From Antedon mediterranea (taxonomy: Eukaryota > Echinodermata > Crinoidea > Comatulida > Antedonidae), in assembly GCF_964355755.1 (NCBI RefSeq), contig NC_092679.1:7318001-7378000 (forward strand): a DNA stretch of 60,000 nt, read 5' to 3'. Shown in pieces: positions 53,801-58,239 of this stretch. The translations under genes and the position numbers were made by a program. A model generated the notes under the pieces. That model was not told the origin of the DNA. It worked only from the letters and a program-made list of their open reading frames with translations, and did no database searches. Numbering within the stretch: position 1 is the stretch's first letter; the number at the start of each line of letters is the position of its first letter.

Positions 53801-54978
53801 TTACGTTTTTTATAAACATCGTTTAAAAACCATTTAGTCGACCATTTAGCCTGCCCCCTCCAGGACTAAAAAAATCGATCAAAATCCGTCTCGATTTAGT
53901 TGAGGTTGGCCTGATTTAGTAGGTGATTTAGTTGAAGTTCGGTTTATGAATTAAAATGACGTCATTTTTTTAGTTTTAGCTCGAACTACCACTAAAGTCC
54001 GGTTTAAGAATACGGGCGTACGTGTTGCCAAGGCAAGACTGAGATGTATAATCTCACTCAAAAACATGTTTACAGATTTTTGATGGATCAATTTGCCACT
54101 GAACTTGAGCAATCATAAAGACACCAAGATCTGTTTTTACCGGCCAGCATATAGAATAAATTGATGGGTTTCCAACTTGCTCAAATTAATGTTTCCTTTC
54201 GAGTACATTACGGAGAAGACACTCTGGCTCCAGACGTACCACTTATTGGTAAAAACACTCATGTATACTGACTTCAACAAGAAAACTAAGTTTAATCTTA
54301 TAAAGTTAAGTTTAAGTGTATGAAACATTCCCATGATAAATTATGATTAAAAAGTACATTGCAGGTAAAAGTGTCAATTTTAATTGTAAAACATCAAATT
54401 ATTTTATTTTCTTTCACTGAAACATACAAAATGGAGCACATTGGTGAGACAAAATCTGTCAAGAACCACTATTGCCAAAGGGCGTGTATATCAAAAGATA
54501 AAAAAATATGTTGGATTAATTTCATTAATATATTTTAGGCCTACTTTTTTTCAGAGTATCTAATATGAAAATGTGATTTCAAGTAAAAAATATATTTTAC
54601 ATTTTAGTTTATATAAAATTATTTGCATCATTATGGTTTCAAGATAAGAGTAAAAGATGGATGGTCCTTTAAAAAAGTTCATTTTTTTAAAATATCAGAC
54701 TAAATTTCAGAATTGTTAATTTTTAGGATATTCCCAACTATTAGTTTATCAAAGAATTGAAAAATATTTTCTATTCAGGTAATTACTGCATTAAACTATG
54801 ATTTTACTGCAGTAACATGACCTAGTTAAATACTTACCCATCTGTTGAACCAGAGATGACATTTTCACCATCAATAGCAAGACATGTGACTGATTTAGCA
54901 TGAGTCGTCAACGTTCGTAAAAACTTAAAATCTTCCAAACACCAAAGTCTAATTGTTGAGTCGTATGACCCAGTTACC
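20403..54978 (-). CDS. WD40-repeat protein, five 3' exons (5' end outside window or not found)
   Basis: Joining 54838-54978, 44353-44434, 31920-32086, 24913-25000 and 20403-20558 on the minus strand gives one open frame of 633 bases plus one leading split-codon base: 210 residues and a TAA stop. Each intron starts GT and ends AG, and every junction keeps phase (2, 0, 2, 0 down the gene). The protein is a run of WD40 blades: the end of one blade (GSYDSTIRLW), then four blades with cores SGSTDGLIKI, GGTAQGTVYFWD, TSGDTSIKEWD and SCSDDGNVRIWD, then a polar tail ending DKKHTI. The last full blade has the classic GH and WD pair (LQGHKGAVRD ... RIWD). A WD40 propeller usually has seven or eight blades, so two to four are probably missing upstream. 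WD40 propellers are protein-interaction scaffolds; no catalytic role can be read. I cannot assign the orthologue. Introns of 4.4-12.3 kb imply a large gene. Confidence is high for the family, low for identity. Confidence 0.9.
20559..21550. other. WD40 intron 4, 3' part
   Basis: Intron sequence. A phrase with TTGCAAAGCATAGCAAAAAGC-like content occurs at about 20930 and 21110 as a local duplication. No exon seen. Confidence 0.5.
21557..21900 (+). repeat. 68-bp tandem repeat with alternating subtypes
   Basis: Units begin AATTACAGTTACAGAA at 21557, 21625, 21693, 21761 and 21829, exactly 68 bases apart, with a decayed end by 21900. Units 1 and 3 carry GAAGTCGAC and TGTTTCAG. Units 2 and 4 carry GAATTAGACGATATCG and TGGTTCAAC. 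The real period is therefore a 136-bp dimer, a small higher-order repeat. It lies in WD40 intron 4. Confidence 0.93.
21905..24090. other. WD40 intron 4, middle
   Basis: AT-rich intron DNA without a supportable exon or clear repeat. Confidence 0.45.
24100..24210 (+). repeat. old interspersed repeat fragment
   Basis: TAGGACCCAACAAAATGTCC and CTCTTAATAGGAGTACCCC, then a segment ending GGAAAGTGTCTCCTA, match in layout the segment at 29235-29370. It resembles a widespread repeat whose core reads 'cctctattaaggggacacc'. This is a recollection of pattern, not a database hit. Confidence 0.5.
24913..25000 (-). CDS. WD40 gene exon
   Basis: An 88-base exon. The acceptor is AG at 25002-25001; a second AG two bases on (25000-24999) would break the frame. 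The donor GTAATG starts at 24912. The first base completes the glycine codon begun in the previous exon, giving TTSG-DTSIKEWDLFT. The exon continues CVRALQGHKGAVRDVQ and ends in phase 0, flowing into VSEDRIVS. It supplies the most typical WD40 GH motif of the protein. Confidence 0.9.
25001..25753. other. WD40 intron 3, 3' part
   Basis: Intron DNA. Near 25470-25500 a phrase with ATTAGAGGTCTAACTGTACA may be an antisense scrap of the repeat family at 24100 and 29235. Confidence 0.4.
25754..26430. mobile_element. PIF/Harbinger-type MITE
   Basis: A 677-bp element. The left end GGGTATGTTCAGACTCAC continues to 37 bases that are matched, inverted, at the right end with one mismatch. Both ends are flanked by TAA (25751-25753 and 26431-26433). 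Three-base TWA-type duplications and GGG-starting inverted repeats are the pattern of the PIF/Harbinger superfamily. The interior is non-coding and has a long A run at about 26217, so the element is non-autonomous. It lies in WD40 intron 3. Confidence 0.88.
26886..27102 (+). repeat. 51-bp tandem repeat, four copies, behind a Harbinger-like end
   Basis: Units starting ACACTGAA lie at 26899, 26950, 27001 and 27052, spacing exactly 51. The last unit is the most diverged. The array is preceded by TAA (26886-26888) and GGGTACGTTCACAC, closely similar to the left end of the MITE at 25754. No matching right end is visible, so it may be an amplified terminus of a related element. The minus-strand frame 26868-27224 follows the repeat. 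Confidence 0.88.
27110..27900. other. WD40 intron 3, middle
   Basis: AT-rich, no feature seen. Confidence 0.45.
27915..28400 (+). repeat. 16-bp minisatellite, about 30 copies
   Basis: The unit AAATATAAAGAGCCYT starts at 27915 and continues in strict 16-base steps to 28395. Units end CCTT or CCCT in runs, and three neighbouring units near 28190-28220 read AAATGTAAAG. The array is bounded by identical 16-base sequences AAAGAGAACAATGTAA at 27901 and 28401. Confidence 0.95.
28430..28610. other. WD40 intron 3 spacer
   Basis: AT-rich spacer between the 16-bp array and the next repeat; no feature. Confidence 0.4.
28620..28760 (+). repeat. SINE-like interspersed repeat fragment
   Basis: ACCAGGTACCCATTTGTACA, then CCTGGGTGGAGAGAGGCAA, TAAAGTGTGTTGCCAAAGAA and GCAATGAGCAGG resembles a repeat core I associate with many marine invertebrate genomes. 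It explains the 113-codon frame at 28542-28883, which I do not treat as a gene. Confidence 0.55.
29235..29370 (+). repeat. old interspersed repeat fragment
   Basis: CCTCTATTAAGGGGACACC and AAGACCCAACAGTGTGTC, followed by a second half containing AAGTATCTCCTTGAGG. Same family and orientation as 24100-24210. Confidence 0.55.
29380..31495. other. WD40 intron 3, 5' part
   Basis: AT-rich with several chance frames; no exon with both splice borders seen. Confidence 0.4.
31502..31735 (+). repeat. tandem duplication, two diverged copies
   Basis: Two successive segments of about 110-125 bases share TTTAAAAATTG, GAAAGAAAGTGCT, GGGGCCCAGCCA, TTTGAACCTACC and GATATGGACCTGGTT. It ends about 185 bases from the splice donor of the exon at 31920, in intron 3. 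Confidence 0.8.
31920..32086 (-). CDS. WD40 gene exon
   Basis: A 167-base exon with acceptor AG at 32088-32087 after a pyrimidine-rich stretch and donor GTAATT from 31919. It enters in phase 0 and leaves in phase 2. It encodes THHNLILGGTAQGTVYFWD, finishing one blade, and nearly all of the next (LHEKIIHKVAFLPFDDGDAR, then FITTSG split with the next exon). It is more GC-rich than the surrounding intron DNA, as expected for conserved coding sequence. Confidence 0.88.
32090..33000. other. WD40 intron 2, 3' part
   Basis: AT-rich. At 32577 TTTAAAGATCCATTCCCTAC resembles the terminus of the element at 33004-33622, so an older related end may be present. TAGGCCTA lies at 32454. Confidence 0.4.
33004..33622. 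mobile_element. TTAA-flanked inverted-repeat element
   Basis: The left end reads TTAAGCTCCAGTCCTACTAT followed by a T run. The right end, on the opposite strand, reads TTAAAGCCCCATTCCTACAT followed by a T run. The two match over about 20 bases with a few differences. TTAA at each border suggests a piggyBac- or Kolobok-type target. There is no transposase frame. An alternative left border at 32577 cannot be excluded. Confidence 0.55.
33200..33257. repeat. hairpin bounded by TAGGCCTA palindromes
   Basis: CTAGGCCTAGCTGG at 33200 and CCAGTTAGGCCTAG at 33244-33257 are inverted copies with one mismatch. Between them GTACAAACATTGTAC is a further near-palindrome. It lies inside the element at 33004-33622. 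Confidence 0.6.
33630..34420. other. WD40 intron 2 spacer
   Basis: AT-rich, no supportable feature. Confidence 0.4.
34646..34653 (+). promoter_or_regulatory. TATA-box-like motif in a possible LTR-like or promoter segment
   Basis: TATATAAG followed 25-35 bases on by TTCAATTCTTCAG has the look of a Pol II core promoter, and AATAAA-rich sequence follows about 230 bases later. That order resembles a retroelement LTR, but I find no TG...CA borders, duplicate or primer-binding site. Speculative. Confidence 0.2.
35062..35568 (+). mobile_element. TTAA-type MITE, copy 1, left part
   Basis: CTTTAAAGCTCAGGTACAGG starts a segment aligned at high identity with 51363 onward. The element is broken at 35568 by the LINE and resumes at 39064. 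Compared with copy 2 it keeps about 90 extra bases (about 35420-35515), so copy 2 is internally deleted. The left terminus (AGCTCAGGTACAGGC) and right terminus (reverse AGGCCAGGTGCGGGC) are imperfect inverted repeats next to TTAA. Confidence 0.85.
35569..37922 (+). pseudogene. LINE ORF2 remnant: reverse transcriptase plus C-terminal zinc motif, frameshifted
   Basis: The frame is open from the truncation point (about 35575) and has its first ATG at 35647; it runs to a stop at 37677. The sequence upstream of that ATG is in frame and looks like ORF2, so this Met is not a true start. Residues counted from it: KAPGTDGL at 7-14; NWRPITLLN near 66-74; the first catalytic region VDFSIAFD at 135-142; RGIRQGCPLSALLF at 191-204; LADD at 241-244, with Leu where Tyr or Phe is usual. 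L1-like thumb and C-terminal regions follow. Near the end CLQC begins a cysteine/histidine motif, but TGTAA repeated in tandem at 37663-37677 shifts the frame. The other half (H-x4-C) and about 80 more codons stay open in the shifted frame to TAA at 37920-37922. The endonuclease and ORF1 are absent. The copy is non-autonomous but not badly decayed. Confidence 0.9.
38189..38207 (+). repeat. poly(A) run inside the LINE insertion
   Basis: About 19 consecutive A. It may mark the real 3' end of a LINE transcript, with the DNA after it added later or carried as a 3' transduction, or it may simply be internal. Confidence 0.6.
38429..38479. repeat. TA microsatellite, tail of the SINE
   Basis: About 25 uninterrupted TA units. 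Read on the minus strand it directly follows the SINE body, and the truncated SINE copy at 47728 ends in the same kind of run, so it is probably the SINE 3' tail. Confidence 0.9.
38588..38660 (-). tRNA. tRNA-like head, anticodon ATC by fold (probably SINE-borne)
   Basis: A complete cloverleaf can be drawn. The acceptor GCCCCAG pairs with TTGGGGT using two wobble pairs. The D arm is GTCT/GGAC, the anticodon stem TCTGC/GCAGG with loop ATATCAA, and the T arm CCGAG/CTCGG with loop TTCGAGT. Box A and box B regions are good and a T5 Pol III terminator follows at once. Position 33 is T and the anticodon is ATC, which would read Asp GAU, while normal animal tRNA-Asp uses GTC. The odd anticodon and the repeated sequence downstream favour a SINE head over a working tRNA gene. 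Confidence 0.55.
38846..38893. repeat. TA microsatellite
   Basis: Tandem TA units with one interruption (AAACACAC), followed by unrelated sequence. The two overlapping 'IYIYIY' reading frames on both strands are by-products. Confidence 0.9.
39064..39165 (+). mobile_element. TTAA-type MITE, copy 1, right part
   Basis: Resumes the element broken at 35568. AAATAAAATCCCAAAAATTA through TTTTTTGCCCGCACCTGGCC and TTTAA matches 51776-51875. Together with 35062-35568 it gives a roughly 600-bp element bounded by TTAA. Confidence 0.85.
39170..44350. other. WD40 intron 2, 5' part
   Basis: AT-rich intron DNA. TAGGCCTA lies at 39447 and 39975, a short ATA microsatellite at 44221-44240, and a three-fold repeat near 43775-43840. 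Frames at 40871-41263 and 41335-41634 have no domain or splice context. Confidence 0.4.
43775..43840 (+). repeat. 20-bp tandem repeat, about three copies
   Basis: AAAAGGGGTACAGGCATTG and two variants (GTACATGCATTAAA, GTACAGCCATTGAA) follow each other. Confidence 0.75.
44353..44434 (-). CDS. WD40 gene exon
   Basis: An 82-base exon with acceptor AG at 44436-44435 and donor GTATGT from 44352. It enters in phase 2 and leaves in phase 0. It encodes the fourth strand of one blade (LIKITRISDG, where the usual W-D is replaced by T-R) and the start of the next (VLNTFADQTDPVATLA). Only the frame dictated by its neighbours is open; the frame starting at its first base meets a stop. This exon is the weakest by itself, but it is required by the phase on both sides. 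Confidence 0.8.
44440..45170. other. WD40 intron 1, 3' end
   Basis: AT-rich intron DNA, no feature. Confidence 0.4.
45173..46893 (+). repeat. 51-bp minisatellite, about 34 copies
   Basis: The unit contains ACCTACACAGAAGCTGTACA, GTACTAGACTACCTAC and AAAAGCTACAGTACT, repeating every 51 bases (for example 45190, 45241). Some units at 45955-46090 and near 46720 lack TGT and are 48 bases. Variants with GGACTACC/AAATGC mark the left edge and recur at about 46430, a trace of a segmental exchange. It lies in intron 1 of the WD40 gene. Because 51 is a multiple of three, frames of 281 and 148 codons stay open; I do not consider them genes. Confidence 0.97.
46900..47725. other. WD40 intron 1
   Basis: AT-rich intron DNA, no feature. 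Confidence 0.4.
47728..47855 (+). mobile_element. 5'-truncated SINE copy
   Basis: TTCTCACAGATTTCCTCATC, TTTATCGTT, ATTAATTAATTAAATTTCAG, GGGCGGTTTAGAAT, TTAATGTTCTTTGCCT and a short TA run match the body of the SINE at 38429-38660 in inverse orientation. The match begins just after the tRNA-like head, which is missing here. Confidence 0.8.
47860..48755. other. WD40 intron 1
   Basis: Intron DNA. The 83-codon frame at 48282-48533 has no family signature or splice borders. Confidence 0.4.
48761..48895. mobile_element. small inverted-repeat element (MITE-like)
   Basis: GGTTCCCACTACGAC at the left and, inverted, GGTTCCCATTAGGAT at the right bound 135 bp without coding capacity. No clean target-site duplication is visible. 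Confidence 0.5.
48900..50940. other. WD40 intron 1
   Basis: AT-rich. There is a short GAT microsatellite at 50268-50284, and a local duplication of GGTAAGCATGTACTATA-like sequence at about 50205 and 50320. Confidence 0.4.
50955..51116. promoter_or_regulatory. cluster of TAACCGGTTA palindromes
   Basis: The ten-base palindrome TAACCGGTTA occurs at 50955, 51000 and 51025, with a one-base variant (TAATCGGTTA) at 51086. AACCGGTT is the known core of Grainyhead-family binding sites. Next to it CCTGTTTCTGCT (51047) and AGCAGAAACAGG (51105) form a perfect 12-base inverted repeat, so part of this may be a foldback element rather than an enhancer. It lies in intron 1 of the WD40 gene. Confidence 0.45.
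51363..51875 (+). mobile_element. TTAA-type MITE, copy 2 (uninterrupted)
   Basis: The element of about 513 bp starts CTTTAAAGCTCAGGTACAGG and ends GCCCGCACCTGGCCTTTAAA. The termini are imperfect inverted repeats beside TTAA, as in piggyBac/Kolobok-type non-autonomous elements. It lacks about 90 internal bases kept in copy 1 (35062) and has no LINE, so it shows the empty insertion site. Confidence 0.85.
51880..53084. other. WD40 intron 1
   Basis: AT-rich intron DNA, no feature. Confidence 0.4.
53121..54021. mobile_element. inverted-repeat element between 36-bp direct repeats
   Basis: The left end CGCCCGTATTCTTAAACCGG, continuing ACTTTAGTCGTAGTTC, is matched inverted at the right end with one mismatch over about 36 bases. 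The inner DNA repeats AGTCG/TTCGACTT motifs near the ends. The interior shows no transposase frame. Immediately outside, the same 36 bases (GTGTTGCCAAGGCAAGACTG and on to CTCAC) occur at 53085-53120 and 54022-54057. No DNA transposon family that I know makes a 36-base target duplication. Confidence 0.75.
54060..54830. other. WD40 intron 1, 5' end
   Basis: AT-rich intron DNA up to the donor of the exon at 54838. TAGGCCTA at 54536. Confidence 0.45.
54838..54978 (-). CDS. WD40 gene exon (most upstream exon seen)
   Basis: A 141-base exon. The acceptor AG is at 54980-54979 and the donor GTAAGT begins at 54837. It opens with one base completing a split codon and ends with two bases (GG) that the next exon completes to glycine. 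It encodes the end of one blade (VTGSYDSTIRLW) and most of the next (HAKSVTCLAIDGENVISGST). The leading split codon shows that at least one coding exon lies further 5'; I read to position 60000 and found none I could support. Confidence 0.88.
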
Positions 54979-54984
54979 CTTTAA

Positions 54985-56055
54985 CAAATTAGAACAAAAA
55001 TTGGTTAAAGCGGGTTTCACTAATGCAAATTGTTTTCTTTCACACAAGACAGGTGAAATTGGCATTTACATAGATTGTAAGTACAAGTAGGCTTATTGTA
55101 GGTAGTACTAAACTACATAAGGTAGGCGGCACTCTTTTCGTTACCAACTTTCAAAATGTTGGTGATTTTAAGAAATAAATCAATCGGGAAAATAATATGA
55201 TTCAATTTATTTTGATCAATCAGGCCCAGCAAGTATTAGATATTAATAATATTTCTTTAAATAACATTTTACTCATTTTAAAAGACAGTACAGTACTAAT
55301 TGAAGCGAATGACCGAGAAAATCCTGGATTGGAAGGAGCTACTGGAAAAACCAACATAAATTAGTACAAAAACATGTGTCACGAAAAACTATATCACACA
55401 TTCTCAAGTTTTGGCAACCACATTAAGTATGACATCTGCGTAAATAGCGGTAAGTTCTTTGGATTTATACGTCAAAATGCAACAGATGTAAAACTCACAA
55501 AAACTCTGTATGAAGGAATACATTGTATAAATACTATTAACCATTTGTTAGTAATCATTTATATTAGGCTTTTACAGGGGTTAATAGTCTCTTTGGGAGG
55601 GGTGAAGAAAGATAAATTTTGGTACTTTTCACCCATATAATACTCCCCAAAGGAGGGCAAGTGATTGAATGGTTTCTGCACTTTTTTACCTACTTCACAA
55701 CTCTCTAAGGAGAGATGTTTAAATAAAGTTAAGCTAATCATTTTATAAACATGAACATAACTCATAGCTATCAACAAAATGTTATTTACAAGAATAAAAT
55801 CATATTAAGAAACATTTTTTTATTCAGCAATAAAATATTACTATTATTTCATAAAGACATACACACTAAGCTCTTGTATTAATCAGTCGGTGGCCATTTT
55901 TGTTTTTTTTCATCACACACGGAGGCTTTGTAAGGAAACCGGAATGGTACTTACTTACCCCAGACTATTAATTAACTTGTAATATCAGTACATTTTTTCA
56001 AATCAAACCTTCAACAAAATTTATAAAGCTAGAGGAACTTGAACAAACTTGAGTT
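54985..56055. other. WD40 upstream intron or 5' region
   Basis: AT-rich. I looked here for the preceding WD40 exon, whose last codon must be split two bases plus one, and found none. Confidence 0.4.
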
Positions 56056-56059
56056 CAAT

Positions 56060-56165
56060 GTAACCTAATTTACTAATTTAGAAGAAATTAAGTTCAATGT
56101 GAACTAAATTACTAATTTAGAAGAAATTAAGTTCAATGTGAACCAAGATACTAAACGAAGAACTT
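56060..56165 (+). repeat. about 43-bp tandem repeat, two and a half copies
   Basis: TTACTAATTTAGAAGAAATT followed by AAGTTCAATGTGAAC occurs twice, with partial copies on each side. Confidence 0.85.
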
Positions 56166-56169
56166 CATT

Positions 56170-56740
56170 CAATATGACGCAAGACTACTAATTGGGAAAA
56201 ATAATCATATATGTCAATCATTTGCTACCTCCGTGATAACCACACTCAACTTTAGTAAATATTGGATCATAAATGTCCAATAAAATAGAAAACACTTTGA
56301 TATGGCATTCCTGTTTAAAGTGCATTCACAATGATTTACTAATTTTAAGTGGTTCCGGAAAGATAAATAAAACTGAGTACTGTACAGTGATTTGAACTTA
56401 AGTAACCTACATTAATATAAGATATAAATTATATTTACTATTTGTATTACCCAACAACACTCCAAAAATGGGGTATGTTTAAAAAAAAAGTTTTTTAACT
56501 TTAGTTTAAATATTTGTAAACATCATATACATTTTGTAGAGATGTAAATATGCATTAAAATAAGTAAACTTGAATTAAACGTTATAAAAAAAAATTTTAA
56601 TTGAAAGTTACCAATTTATTAATGCTATTAAAATTGGATTTGGAAAACTGGACTGTCCATTACCAAACGATTTAAGTATGTACTTCTTTGTTGATGTAAG
56701 ACTCACCAGTTCTATTGGATCATTAGGAAATTATTTTAGT
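56170..56740. other. WD40 upstream region
   Basis: AT-rich, no feature. Confidence 0.4.
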
Positions 56741-56744
56741 TACT

Positions 56745-57015
56745 CGAGCGAGTGAGTGGCCTAGTGGTGGTTAAGACAACTGTGGAACCGTAATTGCGTA
56801 GACATACAGTAACATCAGCAAGAGTTCTAGGCTCACTCGATCCAATGTTCTGGTGGTAGAACGAGTCTTCTTGGATAAGGACTATAAATCGTAGGTCCTG
56901 TGTACACATCTAGCTCATGTGCACTTTAAAGAACCTAGTAAATCTTTTGTGAAGAGTAGGAGGTTACCCCGGTGTACTAGTACATCACAGCACACAGCCA
57001 CTGTCACACACAGCC
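56745..57015 (+). mobile_element. SINE-like repeat, copy 1
   Basis: A head with GAGTGAGTGGCCTAGTGG and TTAAGAC looks like a tRNA-derived box A region. A body follows with TTCTGGTGGTAGAACGAGTC, AAGGACTATAAATCGTAGGT, TTTAAAGAACCTAGTA and GTTACCCCGGTGTACTAGTA. An inverted copy lies at 58018-58235. The tRNA origin is inferred from the head only. Confidence 0.75.
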
Positions 57016-57019
57016 ACTT

Positions 57020-58010
57020 ATCACATTACTGGGGCCCTTCCTAATCAAACCAATAGTATAACTACAGCAAAAGATGATAATATATACAATACTGAAAAAG
57101 TTTAGCATATATTTCTCAAGTGAGGCCTCCATTTCAAAGATGTTTTTCAATATTTGTTCTTCAAATCTTATTTTTGAGTCCTAAAGCAAAAAACCACACT
57201 GACAACAGGATTTCCTTTAAGTTTTTCAACTTTCACGATTCAATTTTGGCGGATATAATTCAATATCGCGTGTTCATCTAATTCTATGAACAAATAGGAA
57301 ATTGAAATAAACATTTAAATGAAGAAATTAAATGATGCATGTCAAATATTATGATTTCAAATATATTTCAAAAATAATGATTTTATTTCGTTGACATATT
57401 GGAAGCTAAATTCTTCATTAAAAAAGGGTATTTTATTTTAGAATTTGCAGAATAAAAATACAAATTCTAAAATTCAAAGTACTATTCTATAAATATACTT
57501 CTACATTAGTATTTTCTATGAATGGATGGTCAGTTGGTAAGAAGAACGCCAGTTGGTGAAACCCAATAGGCCTACCGATTTGATTTCAAGAAAATACCTC
57601 ACACAAGCCAACAAAAAAATAAAGATTGGAAAATAAAAAGATGACAATGATTATTCAATCACACCTGCCAACATAATGATAGTGTATTAGACTCTCTGTG
57701 GTTAACTAAAATAAAACATTAATTAAATGTAAAAAGGAAAGAGAAACCACTTCCTCTTGTTGAGAACATTCATTTGTATTCAATGTCAAAAAATAAGTAA
57801 ATCTTGTTTCTTATTATTATGTAAAAATCACTTTTACACTTACAACAGAATTGTTGTTTTTCACTTTCTAACAAATATTCTAGTGAAAAGGCAAAAAGTA
57901 TGCGTTGTGAATTTTGAATTCAATCAATTAATTAATTTTATTCTATCATTTAAAGTAATGGCCAAACAATTATATTGTTTGCTATTGTTTTTATTTATAT
58001 ATACTAGTAG
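57020..58010. other. spacer between inverted SINE-like copies
   Basis: AT-rich, about 1 kb, no exon seen. TAGGCCTA at 57567. Confidence 0.4.
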
Positions 58011-58017
58011 GTGAACT

Positions 58018-58235
58018 CTTCAGTCAAAGACTGGTCTCCCACTGACAATGTGCGTACTACTAGTACTCCGGGGTGACCCCCTACTCGTCCCCAAAGATGT
58101 ACTAGGTTCTTTAAAGTACACATGAGCTGGACCTACAGTTTATAGTCCTTATCTGACAAGACTCGTTCTACCACCAGAACTATGGAGTGAGCGAGCCTCG
58201 TAATTATGGTTCCGCTTGACCACTCACTCATAAAG
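58018..58235 (-). mobile_element. SINE-like repeat, copy 2
   Basis: Read on the minus strand: GAGTGAGTGGTCAAGCGGAA, CTCGCTCACTCC, TTCTGGTGGTAGAACGAGTC, AAGGACTATAAACTGTAGGT, TTTAAAGAACCTAGTACATC, GGTCACCCCGGAGTACTAGT. Inverse to copy 1. Confidence 0.75.
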
Positions 58236-58239
58236 AAAC

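Noticed and set aside
55901-55985. Possible further WD40 exon next to a GTAAGT on the minus strand
   Set aside because: A good donor-like site is present, but the sequence before it has no WD40 character and no acceptor in the required phase.
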